From Microbulbifer aggregans (lineage in GTDB: Bacteria > Pseudomonadota > Gammaproteobacteria > Pseudomonadales > Cellvibrionaceae): 64,000 bases of DNA. Shown here piece by piece: positions 41,588 through 51,614 of this stretch; the stretch's first letter is position 1, and every line of letters begins with the position of its first letter. The notes under the pieces are model-generated. The model searched no databases, was not told the DNA's origin, and saw only the letters and a list, made by a program, of their open reading frames with translations. The position numbers were made by a program, and so were the translations under genes. The DNA is taken from assembly GCF_020524005.1 (NCBI RefSeq), contig NZ_JAIVKK010000004.1:62001-126000 (forward strand). Reading direction: 5' to 3'.

Positions 41588-41779
41588 GTAAGCTGGGGAT
41601 ATCTTGGGGTCAAACGGTGCACGTCTTCCAATACCCCAGCAAATACAAGGCCTTGCATCGCTCCAACCTCGCTAGACGCCACTCCCCCGGCTTCAACGCC
41701 TTACCGCAAGATCTCACCCCATATAAAGGAAGCAGGAGAAACAAGAGAGAAATTTCCCGATAAGCGCCGTCAAATTCCG

Positions 41780-41808
41780 TTGCTTTAACTGCTGCCTTTC
41801 TATACAAT
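41780..41808 (+). promoter_or_regulatory. rpmH promoter
   Basis: TTGCTT (41780-41785), a 17-base spacer and TACAAT (41803-41808). It would give a leader of about 155 bases before rpmH. Confidence 0.65.
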
Positions 41809-41969
41809 CCGCCGCCTTCGCAGCGCATAACCCGCCGTTCCCAGGTGTGCGCCACCTTTTGAAGACGCCACCTTGCGTCCTATAAAGGAAGGAAAAACCC
41901 GGGAAGGCCGATTGCCGCAGGCGGTATAGATACGCAAAATTCCAGGACACAACTCCAGGTAGTAACACA

Positions 41970-42104
41970 ATGAAACGTACATTCCAGCCCAGCAACCTCA
42001 AGCGTAAGCGCACCCATGGTTTCCGTGCCCGTATGGCCACCAAAAACGGTCGTAAGGTACTTGCCCGTCGTCGCGCCAAAGGCCGTAAGGTTCTGTGTGC
42101 CTAA
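41970..42104 (+). CDS. rpmH: 50S ribosomal protein L34
   Basis: The 44-residue basic protein is the full universal L34: [38 protein letters not shown], ending VLCA. It is the first gene of the rightward rpmH-rnpA-yidD-yidC-mnmE series. Confidence 0.99.
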   Translation: MKRTFQPSNLKRKRTHGFRARMATKNGRKVLARRRAKGRKVLCA

Positions 42105-42145
42105 GTCTGCCGCCTAGCGAGCAACTTAAGACACCCGACTAAAGC

Positions 42146-42649
42146 ATGCAGCATTCGCGCAGCGACTTCGCTTTCGGCAAGCCGCTGCGGCTGCTCACTG
42201 CTTCGCACTATCGCGTCGTGTTCGACGATGCACCTGTCCGAGCGGCACATCCGCAATTTCTGATCCTCGCCCGCCCCAATGGTCTTGACCACCCTCGCAT
42301 GGGTCTGGTTATCGCCAAAAAACATGTCCGTCACGCATGTAATCGCAACCGCATAAAGCGCATCGCGCGCGAAACTTTTCGCCTGCAACAACAGCAACTG
42401 TTTCCGTTGGATGCCGTAGTCCTGGCGCGCCCCGGAGCCGGAGAGCTGGATAAAGCCGAGCTGGCTAAAGTGTTGCAAAAATTGTGGCGGAAACTTGATC
42501 AGCGGGCGCGAAACCCACAACCGCAAAACAAGCGTGCGGGACCGCGCAAGGGTTCTGACAAGCGGAACAAGCCCGGCAGCAAACGCAAGCACACATCAGA
42601 CTCCGCCCCCGAAGCCAAATCATCCCCCGGGCACGGAGACCCCCAGTGA
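42146..42649 (+). CDS. rnpA: Ribonuclease P protein component
   Basis: The RNase P protein fold is present in residues 1-119, with RMGLVIAKKHVRHACNRNRIKRIARETFR containing the RNR RNA-binding motif. Residues 120-167 form a basic, low-complexity tail not seen in E. coli RnpA. It helps the RNA subunit process tRNA 5' ends. The stop overlaps the yidD GTG. Confidence 0.96.
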   Translation: MQHSRSDFAFGKPLRLLTASHYRVVFDDAPVRAAHPQFLILARPNGLDHPRMGLVIAKKHVRHACNRNRIKRIARETFRLQQQQLFPLDAVVLARPGAGELDKAELAKVLQKLWRKLDQRARNPQPQNKRAGPRKGSDKRNKPGSKRKHTSDSAPEAKSSPGHGDPQ

Positions 42650-42891
42650 GCTGGCTGGCGATCAAGCTGATTCATTTGTACCGGCTGGTTGCCAGTCCAT
42701 GGGTCGGCAACCAGTGCCGTTTCTACCCGACCTGCTCTCACTACGCCGAAACGGCATTTAATACTCACGGATTCTGGAAAGGGGGTTATTTAACCCTGCG
42801 CCGCCTTATAAAATGCCATCCTTGGCATCCCGGCGGACTGGACCATGTCCCTCCCGCCCACGAAAAAACTGACACCCGGGCGGCTGATTAA
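42646..42891 (+). CDS. yidD: Membrane protein insertion efficiency factor
   Basis: The 81-residue protein shows the YidD signature LIHLYRLVASPWVGNQCRFYPTCSHYAETAF and KCHPWHPGGLDHVP. It starts at GTG 42646 overlapping the rnpA stop. It assists YidC/Sec insertion. Confidence 0.96.
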   Translation: MSWLAIKLIHLYRLVASPWVGNQCRFYPTCSHYAETAFNTHGFWKGGYLTLRRLIKCHPWHPGGLDHVPPAHEKTDTRAAD

Positions 42892-42922
42892 TGCCCGCCC
42901 CAGCGACAAGGCTTTCAAAATA

Positions 42923-44611
42923 ATGGATTGGCAACGCTATACGCTGGTCGGCGGCATCGCCGCTGTCCTTCTGGCTCTGGTATATCAGTGGAATGCTTTC
43001 AAAGAAGAGCATGCCCCGGCCATCGATCAGAAAACAGTGGTACACCACAATCAGAGCCAGGCTGACACGCTGCCCGGTAGTACTCCGAGCGCCTCCGGTG
43101 CAGAGCACCTCCCGGAAGGTGGCGGCAACACCGCACAGGCCAGCAGCGGCAGTGCCATCCCCGAAGTCGGCAGCACCACTCAGGCGCAGCTGATCTCGGT
43201 AGAAACCGACACCCTCAGTTTGCTGATCGACCCCAAAGGCGGCGACATCGTCAAAGTCGCACTGCGCAAATTCTATGAAGAGCTGAACACACCGGATCGT
43301 CCGTTGATCCTGCTGAATCAGACGCGCAGTCACACCTATGTCTCCCGCAGCGGTCTCGTTGGCGGCAACGGTAGCTGCACCGCAGGTCGCCCGCTGTTCA
43401 ACAGCGATGCCACTGAGTACGCCCTGCAGGAGGGCAAAGACACGCTCACCGTTGACCTAAAGCAGAGCCAGAATGACATCACCTTCACCAAGCGCTTCAC
43501 CTTCACCCGTGGCGACTATCTGGTAAAGGTCTCCTACCTGGTAGATAACGGTCGCAGCAAGCCTCTACTCGCCAGCATGTGCGGTGAAATTATCCGCGAC
43601 AGCCTCGAGCCGCCGGTCGATGTGGGTATCGGCATGTCCCCCTTCCTGGGCGCCGCGCTGCATACCAACGAAGAAAATTATTTCAAACAGGACTTTGAGG
43701 ACATCACCAGCAAGCCCACCAAGGAAACCGTCGAGGGCGGCTGGGTAGCCATGGTTCAGCACTACTTCCTGAGTGCATGGATTCCGGCGCAGGACCTGAG
43801 CAACACCTTCACCCTGGAGCCCGCCGGCAACGGCCTTTACAGCATGGGCTTTACCAGCCCGCAATTACGTATCGAACCGGGTCAACAGGGCACGGTAGAG
43901 GCCAGCTTCTATGCCGGCCCCAAAGACGTATACCGCCTGGAAGAGATTTCCCCCTACCTCGACCTGACCGTCGACTACGGTTGGTTGTGGTGGCTCGCCA
44001 AACCCATGTTCCGGGTACTGAACTGGATCCACGAGCACATCATCGGCAACTGGGGCTGGTCCATTATCCTGCTCACGGTCTTTATCAAGGCATTGCTCTA
44101 CCCGCTGTCCGCAACTGGCCTGCGTTCCATGGCCCGCATGCGCAAATTCGCTCCGCAGATGAAAAAGCTGCAGGAACAGTACAAGGACAACCGCCAGAAG
44201 CTTGCTGAAGAAACCATGAAGCTCTACCGCCGGGAGAAGATCAACCCGGTAGGCGGCTGCTTGCCCATCCTGCTACAGATGCCGGTATTCATCGGTCTGT
44301 ACTGGATGCTGATGGAAACCGTGGAACTGCGCCACGCTCCGTGGATCGGCTGGATTCACGACCTGTCCGTGAAAGACCCGTATTTCATTCTGCCGGTAGT
44401 GATGGGTATCACCATGTGGTTCATGCAGAAACTGAATCCCCAGCCCACCGATCCAACCCAGGCGCGTATCATGCAGCTGATGCCAGTCATGATGACGTTT
44501 TTCTTCCTGTGGTTCCCGGCCGGCCTGGTACTGTACTGGATTGCCAACAACCTGATCTCCATCGCCCAGACCTGGTTCATCAACAAACAGGTCGAAGCAG
44601 CGGGTAAATAA
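42923..44611 (+). CDS. yidC: Membrane protein insertase YidC
   Basis: From ATG 42923 the protein has 562 residues and the standard N-terminus MDWQRYTLVGG. A first membrane helix is followed by a large periplasmic domain and the five-helix insertase core (WGWSIILLTVFIKALLYPLSATGLRSMARMRKFAP; GCLPILLQMPVFIGLYWML; FPAGLVLYWIANNLISIAQ). An upstream in-frame ATG at 42845 overlaps yidD and is not preferred. Confidence 0.97.
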   Translation: MDWQRYTLVGGIAAVLLALVYQWNAFKEEHAPAIDQKTVVHHNQSQADTLPGSTPSASGAEHLPEGGGNTAQASSGSAIPEVGSTTQAQLISVETDTLSLLIDPKGGDIVKVALRKFYEELNTPDRPLILLNQTRSHTYVSRSGLVGGNGSCTAGRPLFNSDATEYALQEGKDTLTVDLKQSQNDITFTKRFTFTRGDYLVKVSYLVDNGRSKPLLASMCGEIIRDSLEPPVDVGIGMSPFLGAALHTNEENYFKQDFEDITSKPTKETVEGGWVAMVQHYFLSAWIPAQDLSNTFTLEPAGNGLYSMGFTSPQLRIEPGQQGTVEASFYAGPKDVYRLEEISPYLDLTVDYGWLWWLAKPMFRVLNWIHEHIIGNWGWSIILLTVFIKALLYPLSATGLRSMARMRKFAPQMKKLQEQYKDNRQKLAEETMKLYRREKINPVGGCLPILLQMPVFIGLYWMLMETVELRHAPWIGWIHDLSVKDPYFILPVVMGITMWFMQKLNPQPTDPTQARIMQLMPVMMTFFFLWFPAGLVLYWIANNLISIAQTWFINKQVEAAGK

Positions 44612-44663
44612 GCAAACGGCATCCCGCCAACAGCGGGTTTGCCTCAGGTGATACCAATGCAAT

Positions 44664-44690
44664 AAGGGCCGCACCAAGCGGCCCTTCTTC
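44664..44690 (+). terminator. Hairpin between yidC and mnmE
   Basis: AAGGGCCGC-accaa-GCGGCCCTT is followed by CTTCT. The T run is poor, so it may only attenuate. Confidence 0.5.
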
Positions 44691-44717
44691 TATCTGACTT
44701 TTGGATAAACTGAGAAG

Positions 44718-46091
44718 ATGACCCAGCAAAGTCTCAGCAAAGACACTATCGCCGCTGTCGCCACACCGCCTGGTCGTGGCGGTATCGGCGTCATTCGCCT
44801 GTCGGGTTCCAAGGCGCGCGAGATCGGCGAGCAGCTCTGTAGCCGGCCCTTTCAGCCACGCTTTGCCCACTACTGCAACTTCACCCACAACGAGCAGTTA
44901 CTCGATCAGGGCCTGGCAATTTTCTTCCCCGGTCCGAACTCATTTACCGGTGAAGACGTGGTTGAACTTCAGGGACATGGCGGCCCGGTAATCCTCGACA
45001 CCCTGCTGTCTGCGCTGATCAACCTTGGCGCGCGCCAGGCGAGACCGGGGGAGTTTTCCGAGCGCGCATTTCTCAACGACAAGCTCGATCTCACCCAGGC
45101 AGAGGCCATCGCCGACCTGATTGACGCCGGTAGTACCCAGGCTGCCCAGAACGCCCTGCGCTCTCTCCAGGGTGCTTTTTCCGAAAAAATCGAAGAGTTA
45201 GCCACTCAACTCACCCATTTAAGGATCTACGTCGAAGCGTCGATCGATTTTCCGGAAGAAGAAATCGATTTTCTCGCCGATGGCAAAGTTGCAGCGGATA
45301 TCCAGGCCCTATTGGCCCAGTTGGATATCGTCGAGGCCCAGGCCCGCCAGGGAACCATCATGCGCGAGGGCATGCGGGTCGCAATTGCCGGGAAACCCAA
45401 TGCCGGCAAGTCCAGTCTGCTCAATGCCCTGGCCGGCAAAGACACCGCAATCGTTACCGATATTGCCGGCACAACCCGCGATGTACTGCGCGAACATATC
45501 CATATCGACGGCATGCCATTGCATATCGCCGATACCGCAGGCCTGCGGGAATCGCCGGATCAGGTTGAGCAAATTGGTATGCAAAGGGCGTGGGACGAAA
45601 TCCACGGCGCAGACCGGGTCCTACTGGTCGTGGATGCCGGCGAACTGCACAGCCTCGACCCGGATGCCGCCTGGCCGGACTTCACGCGCCAGCTGCCCGA
45701 TCCCGAAAAACTCACCCTGGTCGCCAACAAAATCGACCTCACCGAATACAGCCCGGGACTGCAGGCCCACAGCGACGGCGTACCGATTGTCGCCATCAGT
45801 GCCAAAACAGGCGCCGGCCTCGAAGCACTGCAGCAACATCTGAAACAGTGTATGGGCTACCAAACAGGCAATGAAGGCACTTTCAGTGCTCGCCGCCGCC
45901 ATCTCGACGCGCTATCGCGCGCCCGCGCCTTCATCATCGAAGGGCAGGCCCAATTGACCAGTAGCGGAGCCGGCGAGCTCCTCGCAGAAGACCTCCGCCA
46001 TGCACAACTCGCCCTGGGAGAAATTACCGGCGCGATGACCGCTGACGAACTCCTGGGCAAAATCTTCGGCAGCTTCTGCATCGGAAAGTAA
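44718..46091 (+). CDS. mnmE: tRNA modification GTPase MnmE
   Basis: The 457-residue protein has the N-terminal formyl-THF-binding domain ([20 protein letters not shown]), a G domain with [30 protein letters not shown] and NKID, and the C-terminal FCIGK cysteine motif. With MnmG it installs the cmnm5U34 modification on tRNA. Confidence 0.98.
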   Translation: MTQQSLSKDTIAAVATPPGRGGIGVIRLSGSKAREIGEQLCSRPFQPRFAHYCNFTHNEQLLDQGLAIFFPGPNSFTGEDVVELQGHGGPVILDTLLSALINLGARQARPGEFSERAFLNDKLDLTQAEAIADLIDAGSTQAAQNALRSLQGAFSEKIEELATQLTHLRIYVEASIDFPEEEIDFLADGKVAADIQALLAQLDIVEAQARQGTIMREGMRVAIAGKPNAGKSSLLNALAGKDTAIVTDIAGTTRDVLREHIHIDGMPLHIADTAGLRESPDQVEQIGMQRAWDEIHGADRVLLVVDAGELHSLDPDAAWPDFTRQLPDPEKLTLVANKIDLTEYSPGLQAHSDGVPIVAISAKTGAGLEALQQHLKQCMGYQTGNEGTFSARRRHLDALSRARAFIIEGQAQLTSSGAGELLAEDLRHAQLALGEITGAMTADELLGKIFGSFCIGK

Positions 46092-46121
46092 GCCCCTCCC
46101 CCAGATATCCGAGCTCCCACA

Positions 46122-46146
46122 GGCCCTGCCTTCACCAGGCAGGGCC
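46122..46146. terminator. Hairpin after mnmE
   Basis: GGCCCTGCCT-tcacc-AGGCAGGGCC is a perfect 10-bp stem 31 bases after the mnmE stop. No T tract follows. It may slow transcription before the origin. Confidence 0.45.
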
Positions 46147-46735
46147 AAAACCCACCGCGAATCCCCCCGCCAACACACAATTTTCACCTTACGAACCGGC
46201 AAAACTTCACCAATATTCCGCCTGACCCAGCCCTGCTTTACAAAGTTGTACCGAACCATCTACATGGTCTCCCCGCCTAACTAACAGGAGTTGCCCACAT
46301 AAACTCACAGAGTTATCCAGATGGACCATCAATCCACTGGGCAATCACAGTGTTTTATCCCACTAATCCACAGAGTTATTCACAAAAGTACTCTGGACCA
46401 TGGGGTGATTATTCAACTGTGGAGAACTAGCGGGAAAAGTGCCGTGGATAACTGAGAGGAAAAAGGGGATAAATACCGATGGGTCAAAAAGCGGTCAAAG
46501 TTATACCGTTCATCCACAGGGCTGTACCCCGGTTACTCCCCCTATCGAGCAGGGGTTCCCACGGTGCTTATCATTAACCTAACTTATTGATTTATAAGTA
46601 AAAAATACCCTTATACATAAAAATGGGTACCACTAATAATTACTATAAATACAAACAACGTCTTATACGTAAGGTATGTATAACTTTATTTATTGATAGA
46701 AAAGAACTGAGAACAACGAAATTTCACTGTGCCGC

Positions 46736-46764
46736 TTTTTTGCACAGCTCAAGGTGCCTATAAT
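46736..46764 (+). promoter_or_regulatory. mnmG promoter
   Basis: A perfect TATAAT lies at 46759-46764, 90 bases before mnmG. The -35 position (TTTTTT/CTTTTT, 46735-46741) is weak. Transcription would start at the edge of the AT-rich origin stretch. Confidence 0.6.
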
Positions 46765-46853
46765 GTGCGGCCGATTTTTACTGCCTCATGCAGGCATCAC
46801 CCGAGCAGCCGCTGGTCCTAACAAGATAGACCACATATTCAGCAAGAGTAGCT

Positions 46854-48743
46854 ATGGATTACCCCTCTCAATACGATGTGATTGTCATCGGCGGCGGACA
46901 CGCCGGTACCGAGGCATGCCTGGCGTCTGCCCGCATGGGCGCACGCACGCTACTGCTGACCCACAACATCGAAACCCTCGGACAGATGTCCTGTAATCCT
47001 GCGATTGGCGGGATCGGCAAAAGCCACCTGGTGAAAGAAGTTGACGCCCTGGGTGGCGCTATGGCTACCGCGACCGATCTGGGCGGCATCCAGTTTCGCG
47101 TGCTGAATGCCCGCAAAGGCCCCGCCGTCCGCGCCACCCGCGCCCAGGCGGACCGGGCCCTGTACAAAGCGGCTATCCGCAATATTCTGGAAAACCAGCC
47201 GAATCTGGACATCTTCCAGCAGGCGGCCGACGACCTGATAGTCGAAAACCACCGTGTAACCGGCGTCGTCACCAATGCTGGGCTGCGCTTTCGCGCCAAA
47301 ACCGTGGTAATCACCGCAGGTACCTTCCTCGGCGGGCGCATCCATATCGGGCTTGAAAACCACTCTGGCGGCCGCGCGGGAGATCCGCCGTCCATCGCAC
47401 TGGCTGAGCGCCTCCGCGCACTGCCATTCCGCGTCGAGCGACTGAAAACCGGCACCCCGCCCCGTATCGATGCACGCTCAGTAGCGTTCTCAGGGCTTGA
47501 GGAGCAATGGGGCGATCAACCGTTGCCGGTGATGTCTTACCTGGGCAACCGCGAGCAGCACCCCCGTCAGGTGTGCTGCTGGATAACCCATACCAACGAA
47601 AACACCCACGACATCATTCGCGGCGGCCTTGACCGTTCGCCCATGTACTCTGGCGTGATTGAGGGCATTGGCCCACGCTATTGCCCGTCCATCGAAGACA
47701 AGGTGCATCGTTTCGCGGACAAGAACAGCCACCAGGTGTTCATCGAGCCTGAAGGCCTGACCACCAACGAGCTCTACCCCAACGGTATCTCGACCAGCCT
47801 GCCGTTCGATGTGCAGATGAACCTGGTGCGTTCGATCAAGGGCTTTGAAAACGCGCATATCACTCGTCCGGGCTACGCGATCGAGTACGATTTCTTTGAT
47901 CCACGGGATTTGCTGCCTTCGCTGGAAACCAAATACATCGCTGGCCTGTTCTTTGCCGGCCAGATCAACGGTACCACCGGTTACGAAGAAGCCGCCGCAC
48001 AGGGTTTGCTGGCCGGTGCAAATGCCGCGCTGCAGGCCCAGGACAAAGAATCCTGGGCACCCCGCCGCGACGAGGCCTACCTGGGCGTGCTGGTCGATGA
48101 CCTGATCACCAGCGGCACCAAAGAGCCCTACCGCATGTTTACCAGTCGCGCGGAATACCGCCTGCTTCTTCGGGAGGACAACGCCGACCTGCGCTTGACC
48201 GAAAAGGGCCGTGAGCTGGGCCTGGTCGACGATCAGCGCTGGCAGGCCTTCTGTGAAAAGCGCGAGTCCATCGAGCGCGAACAGCAGCGTCTTAAAGAAA
48301 CCTGGATTCAGCCGGGCACGGATGCCGCAAACATCGTCGAGCAGAAGCTGCCACAGGCACTGTCCCGCGAATACAGTCTGATAGATCTTCTGAAGCGTCC
48401 CGAGCTGGAATACGCAGACGTGGCCAGCCTCAAGGGCGAAGCGGTCGGTGACGAATGGGTGGCTGAGCAGGTGGAGATTTCCGCCAAATACGCGGGTTAT
48501 ATCGACCGCCAGCGCGATGAGATCGAGCGCCTGCAGGCGTATGAAGATACGCCCCTTCCCATTGATTTTGATTACGCGGCGGTTTCCGGACTTTCCAATG
48601 AGGTGATTCAGAAGCTGTCAGATGCGCGGCCGGACACCCTGGCTCGCGCTGGTCGCATACCCGGTGTGACCCCAGCAGCGGTCTCCCTGCTGCTGATTCA
48701 GCTGAAGAAGCGCGGGTTATTAACTCGCAAAAAGGCGGTTTGA
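46854..48743 (+). CDS. mnmG: tRNA uridine 5-carboxymethylaminomethyl modification enzyme MnmG
   Basis: The 629-residue FAD enzyme opens with [23 protein letters not shown] (FAD Rossmann motif) and has [29 protein letters not shown]-like [17 protein letters not shown], and the C-terminal NAD/tRNA-binding helices. Partner of MnmE; adjacent to the origin. Confidence 0.99.
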   Translation: MDYPSQYDVIVIGGGHAGTEACLASARMGARTLLLTHNIETLGQMSCNPAIGGIGKSHLVKEVDALGGAMATATDLGGIQFRVLNARKGPAVRATRAQADRALYKAAIRNILENQPNLDIFQQAADDLIVENHRVTGVVTNAGLRFRAKTVVITAGTFLGGRIHIGLENHSGGRAGDPPSIALAERLRALPFRVERLKTGTPPRIDARSVAFSGLEEQWGDQPLPVMSYLGNREQHPRQVCCWITHTNENTHDIIRGGLDRSPMYSGVIEGIGPRYCPSIEDKVHRFADKNSHQVFIEPEGLTTNELYPNGISTSLPFDVQMNLVRSIKGFENAHITRPGYAIEYDFFDPRDLLPSLETKYIAGLFFAGQINGTTGYEEAAAQGLLAGANAALQAQDKESWAPRRDEAYLGVLVDDLITSGTKEPYRMFTSRAEYRLLLREDNADLRLTEKGRELGLVDDQRWQAFCEKRESIEREQQRLKETWIQPGTDAANIVEQKLPQALSREYSLIDLLKRPELEYADVASLKGEAVGDEWVAEQVEISAKYAGYIDRQRDEIERLQAYEDTPLPIDFDYAAVSGLSNEVIQKLSDARPDTLARAGRIPGVTPAAVSLLLIQLKKRGLLTRKKAV

Positions 48744-48818
48744 CTCTTGGGTACCCGCGCCTTCGCATCTGCATTCGTGCAGGTCGTTCGACTGAGTACC
48801 ACTGAAATTTAAATTGAA

Positions 48819-48929
48819 GGCCCAGGTGCCGGGGACTGTTTGCGAGACCTTCTGCGAGAGGGGCCTCGCAGAAGAGCCCCGGGGACGGGTTTACGGCGTG
48901 TCTCGCAAACAGTCCCCGGTAGCCGGGCC
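48819..48929 (+). repeat. Three-copy palindromic element, copy C
   Basis: Outer arms 48819-48848 and 48900-48929 pair at 27 of 30 positions. The inner hairpin CTTCTGCGAG-aggggc-CTCGCAGAAG is perfect. The unpaired segment 48875-48899 contains GGGGACGGGTTTACGGCGT. It lies in the mnmG-rsmG gap. Confidence 0.8.
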
Positions 48930-48981
48930 GCCACTGACGCAAATTTAGGTCTCCGCCGGGGGAGCAACGAAAGCAGATCCA

Positions 48982-49626
48982 ATGGAACACTTCCGCCCCC
49001 GCCTGCAGCAGGCCGCCGAACAACTTGAGTTGATACTGAGTGAGAAACAGCAGGACCAGCTGCTCGCGTACCTGGACCTGTTTGCGCGCTGGAATACCGC
49101 GTACAACCTGTCCGCTGTACGCGATCCTGCCGAAATGCTGGAGCGCCATATCATCGACAGCCTGAGTGTGGTCAACCTGTGTGGAACCAGTGTCGACGAC
49201 CAGTCGCCACTCATCGACGTAGGCTCCGGCGGCGGGCTGCCCGGCATTCCGCTGGCTATCGTACATCCGCAGCGCCCGATCAGCCTGCTGGACAGCAACG
49301 GAAAAAAGTCCCGCTTCCAGTTTCAGGTTGCCAGCCAGCTTAAGCTCGACAATATCAACGTTGTGAATGAGCGGGTGGAGGCGTACCAGCCAGTCCAGCC
49401 CTATGCCGGCGTGGTATCGCGGGCCTTTGCCTCACTGCAGGACATGGTCACAGGGAGTGAACACCTGCTGGCAGAAGGCGGCCGGTTTTATGCGATGAAG
49501 GGCAAGCTGCCGGAAGATGAGTTGAGTGCGTTGCCAAAAGGGATTATGGTCGAGCAGGTGCATACCCTGTCGGTACCGGGTTGCGATGCTGAGCGCCATT
49601 TGATTGTCCTTACCCGCGGACATTAA
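48982..49626 (+). CDS. rsmG: 16S rRNA (guanine(527)-N(7))-methyltransferase
   Basis: The 214-residue protein has WNTAYNLSAVRDPAEMLERHIIDSLSV, VGSGGGLPGIPLAIVHP (SAM site) and SRAFASLQDM. It methylates G527 of 16S rRNA and normally follows mnmG, as here. Confidence 0.98.
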   Translation: MEHFRPRLQQAAEQLELILSEKQQDQLLAYLDLFARWNTAYNLSAVRDPAEMLERHIIDSLSVVNLCGTSVDDQSPLIDVGSGGGLPGIPLAIVHPQRPISLLDSNGKKSRFQFQVASQLKLDNINVVNERVEAYQPVQPYAGVVSRAFASLQDMVTGSEHLLAEGGRFYAMKGKLPEDELSALPKGIMVEQVHTLSVPGCDAERHLIVLTRGH

Positions 49627-49821
49627 ACCCGGGAACGCGGGTGCCCAGGTACCTGCCAGCGCCCTGGGGCGCAAAGACATTGAACGAAATTTGATCGCAG
49701 CGCACCGGGCAGATGTTCGCGGATGCGCTTTTTGCTGCCGCGTCTTCCGGTGAATCCGGCCTAGCGGCGAGCCCGGAAGGTGGCCGGAGTGCCCGCCACC
49801 GGGAACAACAGGACCAAAACC

Positions 49822-50628
49822 TTGAGCAAGATCTTCGCGGTAGCCAACCAGAAAGGCGGCGTGGGTAAGACCACCACCTGTGTGAACCTTGCGGCATCCC
49901 TTGTCGCCAACAAGCGTCGGGTGCTGCTGATTGACCTGGATCCCCAGGGCAATGCGACCATGGGTAGTGGCGTCGACAAAAGCGACCTCCAGTTGTCGAG
50001 CTACGACGTGCTCGCCAGCCTGCTGCCGCCGCGCAAAGCCATCGTCAAAACCAACAGTGGCTTTGATTTGATGCCGGCGAATGGCGATCTGTCCGCTGCT
50101 GAGGTGGAGTTGCTTGAGATGGATGGCCGCGAGTCCCGCCTGCGCGACGCACTGGCGCAACTCAGCGAAGAATACGACTACATCATCATCGACTGCCCGC
50201 CATCCCTGAACATGCTGACGGTGAATGCGCTGTGTGCTGCTGGCGGCGTCATCATTCCGATGCAGTGCGAATACTACGCCCTGGAAGGTCTGTCGGCATT
50301 GGTCGACACCATCACCCAGATCCAACAGGCCGCAAATCCCGCGCTCAAGATCGAAGGCATCCTGCGAACCATGTATGACCCTCGCAACAGCCTTACCAGC
50401 GATGTCTCTGACCAGCTGAACGAATATTTTGGCGAGCGCCTCTATCGCACCTGTATTCCGCGCAACGTGCGCCTGGCTGAAGCCCCCAGCTTTGGCAAGC
50501 CGGCACTGGAATACGATCGCAATTCCAAGGGCGCTATTGCCTACCTGGCACTGGCTGGCGAGATCACCCGTCGACACGCTGCCAACCAGAAAACCTGTGC
50601 ATCCCGCCCGATTGCGGAAGCGGTTTGA
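49822..50628 (+). CDS. parA: Chromosome-partitioning ATPase ParA (Soj)
   Basis: From TTG 49822 the 268-residue protein begins SKIFAVANQKGGVGKTTTCVNLAAS, the deviant Walker A of ParA. It also has DLDPQGNATMGSGV, IDCPPSLNMLTVNAL and the C-terminal SFGKPALEYDRNSKGA. An earlier GTG at 49780 would add 14 unfamiliar residues. It drives segregation of ParB-parS complexes. Confidence 0.95.
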   Translation: MSKIFAVANQKGGVGKTTTCVNLAASLVANKRRVLLIDLDPQGNATMGSGVDKSDLQLSSYDVLASLLPPRKAIVKTNSGFDLMPANGDLSAAEVELLEMDGRESRLRDALAQLSEEYDYIIIDCPPSLNMLTVNALCAAGGVIIPMQCEYYALEGLSALVDTITQIQQAANPALKIEGILRTMYDPRNSLTSDVSDQLNEYFGERLYRTCIPRNVRLAEAPSFGKPALEYDRNSKGAIAYLALAGEITRRHAANQKTCASRPIAEAV

Positions 50629-50648
50629 GTATTTGAGGTAACAACACT

Positions 50649-51557
50649 ATGGCCGCGAAACGCAAAGGCCTCGGGAAAGGACTTTCCCACCTGATCAGCA
50701 ACAACGCCAGTGAAGCCATCGCAGTCGCCTCCGGTGAGCGCAATGGCGATATCGTCGAGCGTGTCGATGGTGAGCTGCGCGATCTGCCGATCGAGTTCCT
50801 GCAACGCGGCCGTTATCAGCCCCGTCGTGATTTTCCGCAGGAGTCTTTGCAGGAACTGGCTGACTCCATTCGCGCCCAGGGCATCATGCAGCCCATCGTT
50901 GTGCGCCCGGTGGGTGAGCACAAATACGAGATCATTGCCGGCGAGCGCCGCTGGCGTGCGGCACAGCTCGCTGGTCTCGATAAAGTACCTGCGCTGATAC
51001 GCGAAGTTGCGGATGAAGCCGCCATTGCCATGGCGTTGATCGAGAATATCCAGCGTGAAGACCTAAATCCCGTTGAGGAAGCGGTTGCACTGAAGCGCCT
51101 GCAGGACGAGTTCGAACTGACCCAGCAGCAGGTCGCCGAAGCAGTCGGCAAATCACGTACTGCGGTAACCAATCTCCTGCGCCTGCTCAGCCTGACTGAC
51201 GAAGTGCGGACTTTCCTTGAGCGCGGAGACCTGGAACTCGGGCACGCCAAGGCCCTGCTGGGCCTTGCGGGCGACAGCCAGCGCGAAGCGGCTCGCCAGG
51301 TGGTCGATCGTGGCCTGACGGTACGCCAGACCGAAGCGCTGGTACGCCGTATACAGGAGCAGGCGGGCAAGCCCGCCGCGAAAAAACCGGAAGTTGACCC
51401 CAATATCCGTCGCCTGACCGAGCGACTGGCGGAAAAAATTGGCGTGCCGGTCAGCATTGACCATGGTGAAAAAGGCGCTGGCAAGCTGGTGCTCAAGTAC
51501 ACCAGTCTCGATGAACTCGACGGCATCCTTGCGCACCTGGGCTACAGCGAGGACTAG
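50649..51557 (+). CDS. parB: Chromosome-partitioning protein ParB (Spo0J)
   Basis: The 302-residue protein has the CTPase region (QPIVVRPVGEHKYEIIAGERRWRAAQLAGL), the ENIQREDLNPVEEAVALKRL motif and helix-turn-helix ELTQQQVAEAVGKSRTAVTNLLRLL. It binds the parS sites in recF. It follows parA by 20 bases. Confidence 0.98.
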   Translation: MAAKRKGLGKGLSHLISNNASEAIAVASGERNGDIVERVDGELRDLPIEFLQRGRYQPRRDFPQESLQELADSIRAQGIMQPIVVRPVGEHKYEIIAGERRWRAAQLAGLDKVPALIREVADEAAIAMALIENIQREDLNPVEEAVALKRLQDEFELTQQQVAEAVGKSRTAVTNLLRLLSLTDEVRTFLERGDLELGHAKALLGLAGDSQREAARQVVDRGLTVRQTEALVRRIQEQAGKPAAKKPEVDPNIRRLTERLAEKIGVPVSIDHGEKGAGKLVLKYTSLDELDGILAHLGYSED

Positions 51558-51614
51558 CGGTAACCCGCGCGCTGCGGTCCTGTGCCGCCCCGCCCCGAAT
51601 TGATGCACCAAAAT

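Larger units (their letters stand above)
41373..41969. other. 597-base dnaA-rpmH intergenic region
   Basis: It contains two perfect DnaA boxes (TTATCCACA at 41471-41479 and 41579-41587), the leftward dnaA promoter and the rightward rpmH promoter. It resembles the Pseudomonas-type dnaA-rpmH origin region but has fewer boxes than the mnmE-mnmG gap and no comparable AT-rich stretch. Confidence 0.7.
46092..46853. other. Origin of replication region (oriC) between mnmE and mnmG
   Basis: The 762-base gap has at least seven near-consensus DnaA boxes within 46290-46520: TTATCCAGA 46313, TAATCCACA 46364, TTATTCACA 46376 (fits TTWTNCACA), TGTGGAGAA 46418 (minus), CGTGGATAA 46443 (minus), TCATCCACA 46510, with weaker TTGCCCACA 46291. 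Next to them is an AT-rich stretch (46561-46740), the probable unwinding element. No GATC occurs in 46261-46853. Location beside mnmG matches gammaproteobacterial origins. Confidence 0.85.

Noticed and set aside
41373-41969. dnaA-rpmH gap as the main origin
   Set aside because: It has only two DnaA boxes and no AT-rich unwinding stretch, while the mnmE-mnmG gap has a dense box cluster beside one. It remains a possible auxiliary element.
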